Below are positions 38,001 to 51,700 of a DNA stretch of 64,000 bases, piece after piece. The notes below the pieces were generated by a model. The model was not told the DNA's origin, did no database searches, and saw nothing but the letters and a program-made list of their open reading frames with translations. This stretch comes from Lingula anatina. Its lineage: Eukaryota; Brachiopoda; Lingulata; Lingulida; Lingulidae. The position numbers and the translations under genes were made by a program. The stretch covers positions 442,969 to 506,968 of the forward strand of contig NW_019773947.1 in assembly GCF_001039355.2 (NCBI RefSeq). Direction: 5' to 3'. How positions within the stretch are numbered: position 1 is the first letter of the stretch; the number at the start of each line of letters is the position of its first letter.

Positions 38001-41000
38001 TTTGGACAGTGTCACAGAAAGTCTTGTGAACTTGTTTTTAAGCATTTTATTTATTTTTTCATGAAGTATCCAAAAGCCCTTTCTCCATAAAATTACATAA
38101 AAAGTGGTGAACAATTGAAGCAGTATCTGCAGTGTAATCAAAGCATACAGGAAGTATTCTCCACCACAAACAAGGGTAAAAACAGAGCAGGAGTAGGATT
38201 GGGTTACTTTTAATTGGCCTGTAATGTTGATTCAGTGTAGTTTCCGACACACCAACTGTGCTGCGGCAATCAGTCACAATCATAGGATTATTATTTCCGC
38301 TGCCAGATATTGATATATGAGAACAAATTGTCCTGTCAGTTCCAAAATTGTCTCTGACTTTGCGTTGGTGGTAGGTGGATCTAATTCATCCAACCTGAAG
38401 AAACAGTTTTAATTGTTAAAACAATGAATCCTTGTTATTTTATCTAGTTGTTGACCTCATCACTGACTGTCAACTAGTGTTGAAGACACAACAGCATATT
38501 TTTCATTAATACAAAAAAAGGCATGTTTTACTGTCAATTCGTGTTGAAGACACAATGGCATAATTTTCATTATACAAAAAAAAAGGCATTTTTATCTGGA
38601 TGGTTTTCTGCTAATACATCTTTGTGTTGGATGTTACATTCAGATTCAAATGAAATTGCTGTTTAGCCTCAAATTCATGATTTTGATAAATATTCTTCCC
38701 TCACATGATAAGATTAATATATATACCTCCTTGTTTCCAACATACTCGTATAATTACCACCTCTTATTTATTCTACTCAATGCCAGGAGGGGGCATGTTA
38801 ATCTGTTAAGCTGATTGCATACAGCGAGAGTCTCCACAGAGTTGGATCAATCTACATAGACCAATAATTTCATTGGGAATGAGCCTGTAGACTATCCAGA
38901 ACTGAAGAGCTGGGTTAATTTTGTTAGATTATTTAGTAAGAGACTACCTACCACAAATATCACCTTCAGCTAGGAACAGAGAGTGTTGTCTTTCTCAACA
39001 TGTAAAAACATTCACAAGTAATTGGTGTTCAATTGTGTGATGATTAGCAGTGTTATTGTCTCAGTTTTTACAGCTGTGATGTTTCAGTAGCTCTGTGTGC
39101 CCTTAGTGAAGAGTTAAAACCAACTTTCCAGACTGAAAATAATCTATATCATTTAAGAATTCAAAAGTCATGGTGCCATTCATTTCTAGTCACCTGGCAA
39201 TTGATATATATAACAGCTTGGCAATTCACCACCAGAAAAGAAGCTGCTACTTTGCTTTATGCTAATATAGTGTGACATCCAAACTAAAAGGAAAGCTAGA
39301 AAAAAAGAGTTAAAACAGCTCTTAGGCTGAACTTAACTGTCTTGGCTTTTAAGATCAATACTGAGCAATAAGTAAACCTTTGCTATATGCTGTCTGGAAT
39401 TATCTAGGGAAATTCACATGGGCAGCTCTAGTTCAGTTTCTACTTTACTCACAAATTTCCAACTTTGAATGGAAGTGGATTAATGGACATCACACAAGAT
39501 AGCCTAGAGTCTTGCCTCTTAGTGTATAATCAATTGAGATTTCACAACAATACAGATTTGCCATGTTTTGCCCATGATTTTCTTGTTATTTTTTTTTTTT
39601 TTTTTTTTTCATTTAATTTTGCCAAGTTGCTATTGATTTTGGCAAAAGAGTGATTTGGCCAAAACGTGATAAGTTAATTGACTAAAACATAGAGCATGAG
39701 CCAAGAATTAAGATCCAACTAAGATACTTGGGGCAGTGTGCCGCAAATTTTGCTCTTGTGACTGCTGTTGCCCTATCAGACATTGTCTGGAGTGACCACA
39801 TCGGTGGAAATTTGGAGGTCCACCACCAGGCTATAAGGTTTTTTTAAGGGTACATGAACCTACTAGATTTATCAAGGAAGATAGAATTTATGTGTTTACA
39901 CACACACATACACACACACACTGTCTCCTACGTCTCCATGACCCCGCCCACAGACATCATATATACCTCTCCTCTCTATTCGTGAATTACTATAAAAAGT
40001 ATTAAATATGTCCTAGCATGTAATGTGTGTGGCTAGAGCCAGGAGACATCAGTAAGGGCTTACTTACTAGGGAAAGCTGAATCCTGTCTATCTATGATGG
40101 GCCAAAACATTTACTAGTATCATGTTTGTTATTTAGTCTCAGAGCAAAGAATAATTGATTTATCAAGAAAAACTACTGTATACAAGTACTGTACTTTATA
40201 TAAGCCTCTTATCTGTAGTTAAGTGGGACATGTTGCTTAGTTGAAGTGTACATGGAAACAGTGACAGACTCACAGTATTAATGAATGATTGTGAGCAAGA
40301 GTCATGTTATCCAGCTCCTTACTGCAAACACACACCACATTACTGCCCATTGTACAGTTTATTTGACAGTTTGTGATTACAGTAGTGCTGGAGGAAATGT
40401 TACCCAGCGGATTGATCCTGGCACAGTGGTTTTGCAATGAATGACTGAATGTATGGATTTGATAGAGAAGAAATTACAGAATGCCAATACCAAATGACAG
40501 TTATTCTACATTTTTGCACTGTATTATCATTATGGTGAATTTCTTCTAAACAGCCCAACAATGACTTGGCATTTTGAGATCACTTTAGGGGATAAAATAG
40601 TAATAAAAATTCCAAGAAAATTTGCAGTAAAAAGGTTTCACTGATGGCTGTTGATTTTGAAAGACAGCACACTTATTTCCTCAGCAATTCGTGAAAGTGC
40701 TCTGTGTTATTAGCAATATATGCCAGTTATCATCATCATCTTCATGATACTTTTTGATTAACAATATTATTATTGGTCTTTTCAGTATGAGTTCAAAGCC
40801 AAGGCCATCAAGAAGAAATCTGTAAATTTGGTGATAGGAACGGAAGGAGTGAAAGTAACCCTGAAGAAGAAGACATCTCGGGTATAAAACTTCAGCAACT
40901 TTTTGCATTTAATGATGCATTCTTGAACTAATGGAGCTTTCAATTTTTATTTGTTGTCAGCTAATTACTTGCATTTTGTTCTGTTCTTAAGTAATCTGTC

Positions 41001-41260
41001 ATGACAAACCCATTTGCACAATCAATCATGACGCCCAAGGAAAACGCTAATCAACGCAGACACCTAAACACTTCATCTATCAAAATATTGATCATTTTGA
41101 AAGCATTATTATCTCCCTTGCCTAATTAAGTAGCTCAGCTGCATTATTGTCACATTCAACTCAATCTTTCCACATTCATTTCAAGGAGAAACTTAAGGTT
41201 CAGGGTTTACAGCATGAGCAGGCAGGCACTCGTGGTGATTCACACACAGAGAAATACACA

Positions 41261-41303
<43 letters not shown>

Positions 41304-42074
41304 CTCAATTTTCCCTAGTAAGTTTGATATTTTTGTCTGATATAATTGTAGGAAGGAAGTCCCCTCCCCAGTTTTTAATTTTATCTCAGCATTTTTCACT
41401 CAATGAAAAAAAAGAAACTTATTTCTGCTCTCTAGATAACTAAAAACTTCAAGGTCAAACATACCCTTTACACACTGGCAATCAGCTGATGGCAACAGTT
41501 GAGCTTTCAATACCACAGCAAGGGCAGATTATGTGCACTGGAATCATTACTGAAACCTAACGGCTCGTTAAGCAAAATGTCAGATGTAGTGAAACACACA
41601 GTGGAAGTTATTAATAGTTGCTTTTCTACAGGTAGGTTTTCAGGCTTAATTTCATTCCTGTGGCTGATTGGATCTTTTCCAAGGAATGAAATAATCTGTA
41701 TACACACCAGTTTTAAGTTTAAACTGTTCAGAAGCTAAAGTGCATCTTTGGGTTGCTATTGAGTAGTAGCTTACTTCAACATACTCTATGCAGTTTTTAC
41801 CTGACATTGTCTGAAGTGGACCCAATATTCACCCTCACTTGTTTTACTACTGATATGCACTAGTGCAGTGAGAGCCTCTCTGGCACAGGGATGGCAATTG
41901 TATCTCTCTCTCTCTCTCTCCACACCCTTCTCCTCTCCTGCTAGATAATACTTTACACAGAGGCCCCTGCACTGTTGTACAGGATAGAACAGTGGCTACA
42001 AATGGGATCTCTTTGGCAGACTACCGACTGTAGAGAGCCTCCACTTTACCTCACACAGCTACCCCCCCCCCCCC

Positions 42075-42106
<32 letters not shown>

Positions 42107-42721
42107 CACACACTTGGCTGGCTGTCAGTACATTCTGATCCAAAATCATGTAAGTTGTCAGAGCATAACCATACAATGTCATAAAAACATTTCAAAGTAT
42201 AATTCTTTCCATACATCATGAAGCCATTACCAGCTAGAATGATACTGTACTTGTATTGATGGATGGGGGTGTAATAATAACCAGCATTTCACCATCTCCA
42301 CTGCTGTGTGATGTGATAAGGATTAAGTTAATAATGAAGTTATAGAGATGTTATGTGGACTGTCATTAGTTTGCTGATGTCAGGGAGGAGATGTATCATA
42401 TATACTGTAATTGGCAAATACTGTAATGGCTTCTGACTACCAGTCTGGGTTAAGTCGGGTTCTGTGCAGCTTAGTGGTTACAGAATGGGAGCTTACTAAA
42501 CTATAAACCCTTTTTCAATAAGGTCCACCATTTCTTGTGTAGATATTTTATTTATTCTTGGCATGGACATGTGAAATAGGGATGGATAGAAAGTTTGGGG
42601 ACTGATGGTTAACTTTTTGCAGAACCTTCTCATAGTAATTTTGGTAAATTTCCATTCACCACTTTCCCACCTATTATTTGACAGAAATAGACAGAAGTTT
42701 ATAAATATTTGAATTTTAATA

Positions 42722-42788
<67 letters not shown>

Positions 42789-45700
42789 CTTTTAGTTTTT
42801 TGTAGCAAGCCCACTGGCTGTAGTTTTTTTCTTAATGAGTTCTTATTCCTTTCCTTCCAGAGTAAAACCCAGTACCCATGGGATGAGAGTAAACTCCTGG
42901 TGATGCATCATCCTATATACAGGTAAACATCCTCCTGGTAATACCTCACTGTGAGGAGGCAGGTAATACAGAGGATAGGGCAAGACTGTTATACCATGTG
43001 TTGGGATTGTTTATGGAAGGGGCCACATCAGAATTAAGTAAACTAAAAGCTTAGTTATGACAGGCAGTTTAGATTATGAATCTTGTTTTTAGAATGTAGA
43101 TAACTCACCAAAGGTTTATGTAGTGATAATATAGATTTGTTTAAGATATACTCCCATGCATACATAGACTCGTGCCTACATTTGGTACCATATAAAGTGA
43201 TTTTAAAAACATTATTTAAAATGAGCTTACTATCTATAAAACTGCACTTTTAGACATCATAACTGTGTTTCATATGTTAAGATCTGATTCTCTGTATTAT
43301 TAATACTATTAATCTAAGATGTGTTCTTTACCCTAGGATCTTCTATGTGTCTCACGACTCCCAGGATTTGAAGATCTTCAGCTACATCGCCAGGGACGGC
43401 TCCACAAACGTCTTTAAGTGCAATGTCTTCAAAGCTTACAAAAAGGTGGGTCTAGGCCTACATTAATATCATATGCTACTTGTTTTTAGAAATGTATCCA
43501 TTTATTTCATGACTTTTGGTGAGATAAGGTTGTTATAAGGTGATGATGTGTTTTTGAAGTGCCAAAATAGCATTTAATGTACAATTGCAAATTGATGTAA
43601 AAATGGCGCTGTATTATCGATATGTGATCTTTTCTAAATTAGTCATGATCAGTCCAAGATCATACTGAACATCTGAGGATAGAAATGATTATATGCTACA
43701 AGGCATGTCATCAATTTGAAACTACCAATGTTAGAAAATGCCTCGTCTAAAACTGGTTTAGTACCTAGATTTAATCAAGATAAAGAAGGTAACAGATTGC
43801 TGATCTGAGGCTTCTGACAGTTTGTATTCCTGGGATTCAGAAAAAAAGAGCATCCTTTTCCTCAGTCAAGGAAATGAGATGGAAAATCCTGATTTGGTTC
43901 AGTCCAGGATAAGAAGTAGTTTACTCAAGTCAGAGGACTGTTTAAAGATATAGGACTTTTATCTTCATTTGAGTGGACAACTGCTGATTTATCTTTGGGC
44001 AAAATAGACTTAATTGTTTTTGTCTTAAGGGTTTCAACTTAAGACTTTATTTCTATAGTGTGCACAAGCATCTGATTCATTCAACAAGGACTTATGTATC
44101 TGAGGCATATTGAGGTGCATGCAATTGAGCTTTTGAAGATTCTTGTCTCAAGTAATCCTGGTCTGAGAAAATCATATAACAGGTCTGGTGGAATCCTATA
44201 ACAAGTCTAGCGGTATCTTAGGTCTGAGGGGATCGTATAACTGGTCTGAGTAGATCTCATGGCCATCACTAATAGTGCTCCCTCTGGCGAGAACATTATG
44301 TTTATTGCCATCGAGAGACATCATTAGACGTCTTCACCATGCAGATTAGATTAAAGGAAACTGGACATTTACTTAAACTGTTGTTCATCTGTGCATTTAG
44401 AGATCAATACCTTTCATTAAGCTTTTGAAGAAGATCAGCCTCTTAAATGAAGTGCATTGATGTTCTGTCTTAAAGTGGGGGGATCAGGAGATTAGGAAAC
44501 ACCATGTAGATTTTCTGGGAAATGAGAATTTTTTGAGTGTTTTCATCCAAACTCCTTTCATGAATTGTGTGGATTGGTCCTTTGGTAAACTCACAGTAAT
44601 AAAATTGGATTTTTGATTCTCTGTTAGTCCACTGTGCAGCGAATAGAAGCTGTCTACTGGGAAGCAGTTGTGAACTAAATGGTGCACTGCTTATAGGCCA
44701 GATATTCTGCCGTGTACAGCGAGGGGGTAACAATGCATTGTTTGTCATACATATGAGTACAGAGGAAAAGAGTTCAAGTTAACAACCCAGAACCTCCGGT
44801 TTAAAATAGAATGTGCATCAGAGAATTGACTGTCCATGTTTTGTACTAGAACTTTTTAAAACAACTGTTTTGAAAACATATTTTGTGAATATTAGCTATG
44901 CTGACAAAATTATACTTTGGTGGTTTGGGGTTGTCATAAAAAGAGTTTTGAAAAATAATTCAAAGGACCTGTTTTATTGTTTTCTAGCACATCTTATTGA
45001 CTTGGTCAGTAACCTCTCTAATTTGTTGAAATGAAGTGGATCGTCACACTGATTGGGTTTGTGCGTGTTTGCGGGATATTGATTGTACAACTCCCAATCG
45101 TGCCAAACTTCACTGGTGGGGTTCAACACAAGAGACCTTGGAGCTGCTTATTTAAAAGTTAATAGAGTTCTTTAACTTGATGCATTTGGTATTGTGTCTT
45201 GATAAATGGTATTCTTGAGAGACCAAGTTAAATGTCATGACCACAGATGATGATTTCTAGTATATGAACAATTCACACTCAGATTTTTTTCACACCAAAT
45301 GCCTGTTCTTTTGTAAGCACTGTTTTTAACAAGTGTCTGTCTAACCCTTGCTTGCCAAGGGCATTTTTTGAATACTTTCCATTTTCAGATTAATTGATTT
45401 ATGTTGAAATTGCTTGGTCAATTTACACAGAGAAAAATGGAAAAAGAGGTTGCTATTCTCAGACTGGCATGCTGCACCTTTCTGACCTTGTCATGGTTGA
45501 ATAAAAAACATAGTCTGTATCAGATAATGTTTGGCTCTTGGAATAGTAGATTCCATTAGGCACTTATCATGTTAAGGACATTTTGCAAAACTGAAGATTT
45601 GGATTATATTGGGTAACTTATTGCATTATGTACATTTGGCAAAATGGAAAACTGTGCAGCTCCATTAGGCTGCCTAGCCAAGCATCCTTGGAAACTGAAG

Positions 45701-48700
45701 ATAAATGCAGACAAAAGCTCAGACCATTGGGAAAAATCAATTCCCCGTCCACAAAAGTGTCTAAACAAGGTGTGAAATTCAATTTCCTTGTCACCACTTT
45801 GCCATCAGTTTTGTTATCTGCACCGTGCTTTGTTGGGATGGGCCCTGCTGCAGCTTTGAAAAAGAGATACTAGATGCATTTATGTTGTTTATTATCCCCA
45901 TCTAGGGCCTAGACTTAATTTTCTTCTTTAGTAAAGGTGGATGACAGATGTGGAGGTGCCCTGTGCATGGAGTGTGGGTATAGCTAAATGAGTTGTTTTC
46001 TGCTAATGGTTTTTGCACCTCTGTTTTTAAGGGATGAAAGACACATCTGTCTAGACAATTTGTAACACAAGTGTAAGACAGAAATTTTTGGCTTTCTGGA
46101 AAATTGAATGGTTCTTTCTTGATGGTGTAAAGGAAATTTGTGAAATGTAATTTAAAAGATAATTATAACAAGAAAAGATTTGAAACCTTGGTTAGAATTT
46201 CCTTTCTTTTGGGAGGGGGGATCTTGCTTTCCAAATATTTTCTGTTTTCTTCTGGTGTCGGCTGTACAAAGTTAATACCAGTTGAATGAATTTAAACGAC
46301 TAGTGGTCCACTTTCGCTATTTAGTTAATATTAAACCGGTTTTTGTATAGCTCCAGGAAGCCGGCTGTATGATTGAATGTAGGGTTGAATTAGTTGGACC
46401 CAAATGTTCAATTACATTTAATGTGTCTACTAATAAAATTGGCCTATAACAGTTTTACGTAACCACTGGGAACTAAATATTGCTGGAATACCTTGAAATT
46501 CAGGATGACCAGGTCAAGCTTAATATACAGTGATGCTTTAAGCAGAAGATGAAAGAGGTAGACCATTGTTGTTGCTTAAAAGCCATGTGGCAATTTTGAG
46601 AAGTTTCATTGTGTGAACTATAGTTGAGTCTTCCCATTTCTTTTGTAAATAGACCTTTTTCTTCAGGTGGTTTGGGTTTGATGCTGGTGAGTTTTCTGCT
46701 TTGCCACTTCGCTGTGAACAGGAAAGATAGATGCTTACTCTGACCTGGTGGCTTTTTTTTTTTTTTTCACTTTTTATTTGAAATTTATAAAGATTTGAGG
46801 TCTTGGGCCTTATGGAGCCTATGGGATTTCTGCATTTGAATAAAACTGCATGAAACTTTCTCATATTCCAATATCTTCTTTTCTCCACCAAAGGAGTATT
46901 TATTGTTCACATCCCTTTTTAATATTTATGTATATTTTTTTTCACTTAACCCATTAGATTTTGTTCATGCAAGTTGTCAGAATCACATTTGGTTAGGAAG
47001 AGTTGACTGGCAAATGCACCCTGTTGCCTAGAAACCATTTAGTTCTGTGTTCAATAAAAGTTATATCCAGCACACAGAATTGGCTTTTTTAGACTCATGT
47101 TTCTATTCATGTCCTCGTAATTGACTTGAAGGTCTATTCAGACATTTAATCAGAATTCTCTGCTGCAAATGGTAATTTAGTGCAGAATTCAAGGATAAAG
47201 GAGCTTTTTATAGATCACAGAAATGTACCACTGTAAATGAGATTTTGTTACTCAAGTAATTAAAATCCCTTTACTCCAGTAGTGGTGATTCAAACTGTAT
47301 TTTGTGCTTGACCACATGGATAATTTTTATGGACAAACACTTTCTCTGGACATTTAGCCATGACCAGCACCTGTTATTGCCATTTGCATTGTCAACTCTG
47401 TCCACTCTCCAGTTTAACACCATAAAAGGAAAACCATGTAACTTACTATTTTCAACTTTTATAAAAAATATTTGTGGGACTCCATAACCAGAATGATTCA
47501 CATTACTTCTCTTGAAGTGTTTATACTTTTGATGGTTTAAGTACTTATTATCTCAAGAAAACCAGCTATTGGTATTTGTGATTAAATAGGTATACATGAG
47601 GAAGAGACCAACTTGGAAGTAGCACCAGTTGTGATTTCATGTGGTGGAGTAAGTCTGTTGAAATGATATTTGATTTATCAAAGACCTCAGTTCTTGCTGT
47701 TTGGCAATCACTAGTGAAATAAACAGGTAAATAAATGAATAATAATATGCCAGTTTATAATGATAAATGAATCACTTAATCTTTCAAGAAAAAAATTAAT
47801 TTTTTATTTCAGAGTCATGCTATGCGTATGGTTCGCACCATAGGGCAGGCATTTGAGGTGTGTCACAAGCTGAGCCTCCAGCAGGCAGCTAAGGAAGCAG
47901 AGGCCCTGGGAGATAATAACAGTGATAAATCTGATGAAGTAACAACTACCTTGAAGAGAAAAGGTAATTTTATTACTCAGCCTGAGATAATAATTGGTTA
48001 AAATCTAGTCATGCAAAAAGAAAAAATGTAAAATTTTTTTATTTTCTTTTGTAAAGTTAGACAATGGCTAATATTGTCAGATATGCTTAGGGAATGACTA
48101 ATAAAATCATCCATCAAATAGTTGCCTAACTAGAAAAAATGTTGTATGTGCTTTGTAAAAAAAAGTGCTAATATTTTTGCAGTGTAGGTCAGCCTAGGTA
48201 GTCCATAGATCGGCAGATTTAATGCTTCTGTTTTGAAGAGGAATATAATCGGCTTATTTCTGAAGTGGTTGGGATTTTGAAAGATCAGATAATTCTCTTG
48301 CCTGCAGTTGAAGAGAAAAAGATGAGATATATACAAACAACTCACTAAGGATGTGCTTACATCCAATTTTTATTTTAACAAGTAATGGTTAAATCCTAAA
48401 TCCAGAATAGACGTCTCCCTCCCCCCCCCCCCCCCCCCCTCCCAATGTATTGATACTAACTAATCATTATCTTGTTCTCTTTGGAGAGTAATGGAGGATT
48501 GCAATCGACTGCTGACTGCCTACAGGCAGGACTCTGGTTATTTTGTTATGTTTTTTATTTTTTATGTCATTATTACTATTATTTTGTAAAATAGATCTTG
48601 GGATAACTTATTTAAAACTTGCTTTGACGTAATAGATGCATAGAAGATTTGGAATCATTGGAACAAACATAAAAATGCAGAAAGAAAGTCTGACTTTTCT

Positions 48701-51700
48701 GGCATGAATGCCAGCTTATCTTTCCCCTTAATCCACATTAAAATTGATGATATAATAGGTATGAAGAGCAACAAGATATTTCAATTAAAGCATCTGTGTA
48801 TTTCATGATGTTGTTTTTAGTTAAGTGAATAGTCCAACAATCATAACTAAGCAGTGCTGTTAATCTGCTTGTTACAGCCTGTGCAGAAATAGAAATATGA
48901 TAGAAATGGAGAATTACGTGACAATTCGAAGGGGTCTCGATAGTCCGAAGGTTCATTGGTCCGAAAAGTGGTAACATTTTCATCGATTTTTTAATCAAGG
49001 GTTCATTGGTCCGAAGGTTCTATAGTGAATATTCGGACCAATGAATCTTCGGACTATTGAACCTTCGGACTATTGCTACGGCCCCGACAATTCAGTCTAG
49101 AGTTTTTAATTCCAATTTCAACCCATACAAGGCAATCTCCTGTTAACCTGACTTCTCCTCTCACCAATAAGGGAAAAGACAGGGAATTGGAGTAAAGTAC
49201 CTCAAATCAGGGAAAATGACAGATATATTGTTTTGGCAGACTTTCTCAGCTTGTGTCCATGCCAAAACAAAGACTGTTTATGTCTTAAGTCCACAGTAGC
49301 CATTTTTGAAGATGTAAAAAACAAGAAATAGTTATAATTATGATCCTGGAAGTGTCAATTATTGTCAGGGAAATATCAGGAAAAAACATTGATTTGTGTA
49401 CTTGTAAAAATGCTGGAAAGTTGGTGTTTATAAATTGTTTTTCTTGTTGGCATTTGATGCTCATTTAATTATTGAAGAAATTTGTAGCTGATGAAAAAAT
49501 ATCATTATGTACAAGCTATTCTAGTTCAGAATTTTTCTAGAATGTGGTCACAGGATTGAACACAGTTGTCTTTGTGTGAAAAAAATGCCTTAATGTCCCA
49601 TTTACATATATGCAACTTATTTACACTGTAACGCCTATGTTAGCTAGGATAAAAGCGGCAGACTTCCAATTATATCTAAGGCATTCATGTATTCATTTTT
49701 ATCAGCTAAGAAAAAAGTGAGTGACTCCCAGAAGGAATCTGATCAGTTTGACAGAGTAGACAACAGCGCCAGTAACCAGACAAGTCCAGAAGATGCCCTG
49801 ATGCAAGCTCAACAGATGCTGAGAAGTATGGGGGCCAAGACGCCAGTGTCCATGGTAATACTTGGGGAATGTGGCACTCTTATAACAGGGTTGCACAAGT
49901 CCCCTCTTTCTTGTTAGATGACTGAATGAATGGGAGTCAGTAAGACCATAGAAGTATTTTCTCTACTTCTATGGTAGGACTAGTCTATTTGCCTTAGTTT
50001 CATTATGATGATGATGATGATAATTTGCAAATGGCTTGTTTTTTTCCATATCAGTCTGCTTAGGCCTGCACAAAACAACTGTTACAGTAATAATTCCCCA
50101 AGTTTTGAAATTTATATTTATATTTTTATAGGTGGAGGTGGGGAGTCATAACAGTTAAAGCAGGCATTAGGCAACATTCAGAACAAGTCAATCCACAGAT
50201 CAGATATAGGTGGCCCATTTTAAAGCTTGCTGCTTGATCTCCTAATAGGCACTGAATAGATTTTCTATGGAGATTAGGCAGTTATCTTTCAAGTGGGTCT
50301 GCCATATTTGATCTGCGGATCTAGTAATCCAGGGATCAACTTCTGTTGTGAACACGTCTTTAGTCTTGGTTTTCATAAAAAAAAACACTTGAATTAAAGC
50401 GCCATCTGGTTTCTGTTCTCAGGGCACCTTCAGCCCTCCTCTGGGTTCTCCAGTCCAGCTCCTGGGTGATGGCTACCAGACGTCCGGCCAGATGCCCCTC
50501 AGCTCCCATCACCAGGTGCAGCTCCTCAGACAGCAGCTAGAGCAGCAGCAGCAGCAGACACAGGTGGCCATTGCTCAGGTACACCTGCTCAAGGATCAGC
50601 TGGCAGCAGAGGCGGCAGCCAGGATTGAGGCACAGGTCAGTGCTGCTGACAGTTGTTTTGGTTACTCTGTCTTTTAGGAACTGAATAATGGAACACTCAT
50701 GCATGGCATTTAACTGTTATGTTAATCTAAGTTCACTTAAAGCAGGTAGTATAGTTAGTGACTGTAAACAGACTTATTGTATATCATTATTGATCAGTGC
50801 TTTGTGTTCTGTCCATCTAAACATGAAGTTATCTCATGAATTTTCCTCATTCTCCAGTTATTGCTATGCTACATTTTTGGTAACTTCACAATCCAGTTTC
50901 TGATAGGATATAAATTTATATGTATATGGTACTTGTATTTCGCATTATAGACTTAAAAATTTGTTACAGAGGTCAAAATATTTCACAATGCCCAATGTCA
51001 ATAGTTATGCATTACAACAAGGGTCAGATTGATTATGACCAAGATTGAATAGCATTTGTATGTATGTTATGGAATAAATGAACTAGATATATATGTGTGT
51101 GTTTAGGCCCGGTGTCACCAGCTTCTACTCCACAACAAGGATCTTCTGGAGCACATCACTCAGCTGGTGTCCAGAATACAGGAGGTAGAACTGAAGAGTG
51201 TGGGCAGCACCCCTTCACAGGAGTTCTCCACTTTCAAACCTCCAGTACAGGTGAGCACTCTTAAGTCTGACAAAGTTGGACTAGAATATCTCTATTCTGC
51301 TCAAGCTGTGTGTTGAAGTTATCCACTTGAGTTCATATTAGATGATATATCAGAAAATTATTATTTTTTCTCAAAAAGTGCATTCATAACCACTTTAACT
51401 TAAAAAGCTAAGTTGTCCAACTGACATCACAAGATGAGTTCACAGAAGGTCACTGCTAACACCTTGCCACCCATAACCACATGTTGAGTAATCTAGTAAC
51501 ATCAGTCATGTAGAATTCTTTATGTGATATAATTCACTTCAATTTATAGCAGGACTAATGTGATGACAGTGATCATGAGTAAGATATTTGTAATTGATCT
51601 GTGATAAGGTTGAAAGGTTGTGAACTCAATTTTAAAGTGCAAAATGCAGTGTGAGAGTCAATTTTAGTTCCATCTTTATCTTAGTTGAAAATGACTGGTT

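Larger units (their letters stand above)
31089..40785 (+). other. NOS1AP intron 2 (9.7 kb)
   Basis: No exon or nested gene is supported. It holds a G run (31544-31567), inverted-repeat elements near 32.9-33.2, 33.6-33.8 and 38.7-38.9 kb, a TTA microsatellite, a scaffold gap at 35510-35993, and a single N at 34872 beside poly-T. An open frame at 36962-37261 is not recognisable. Confidence 0.8.
40882..42860 (+). other. NOS1AP intron 3
   Basis: No exon seen. Contains CA, CT and C/GCAC repeats (41256-41301, 41905-41921, 42063-42112) and a CT-CA compound tract just before the exon 4 acceptor. Confidence 0.75.

Noticed and set aside
41193-41443. Frames rich in His-Thr or Cys-Val
   Set aside because: Translations of a CA microsatellite.
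42460-42500. AGCTTAGTGGTTA, also resembling a tRNA/SINE A box
   Set aside because: Isolated motif with no B box, tail or second copy.
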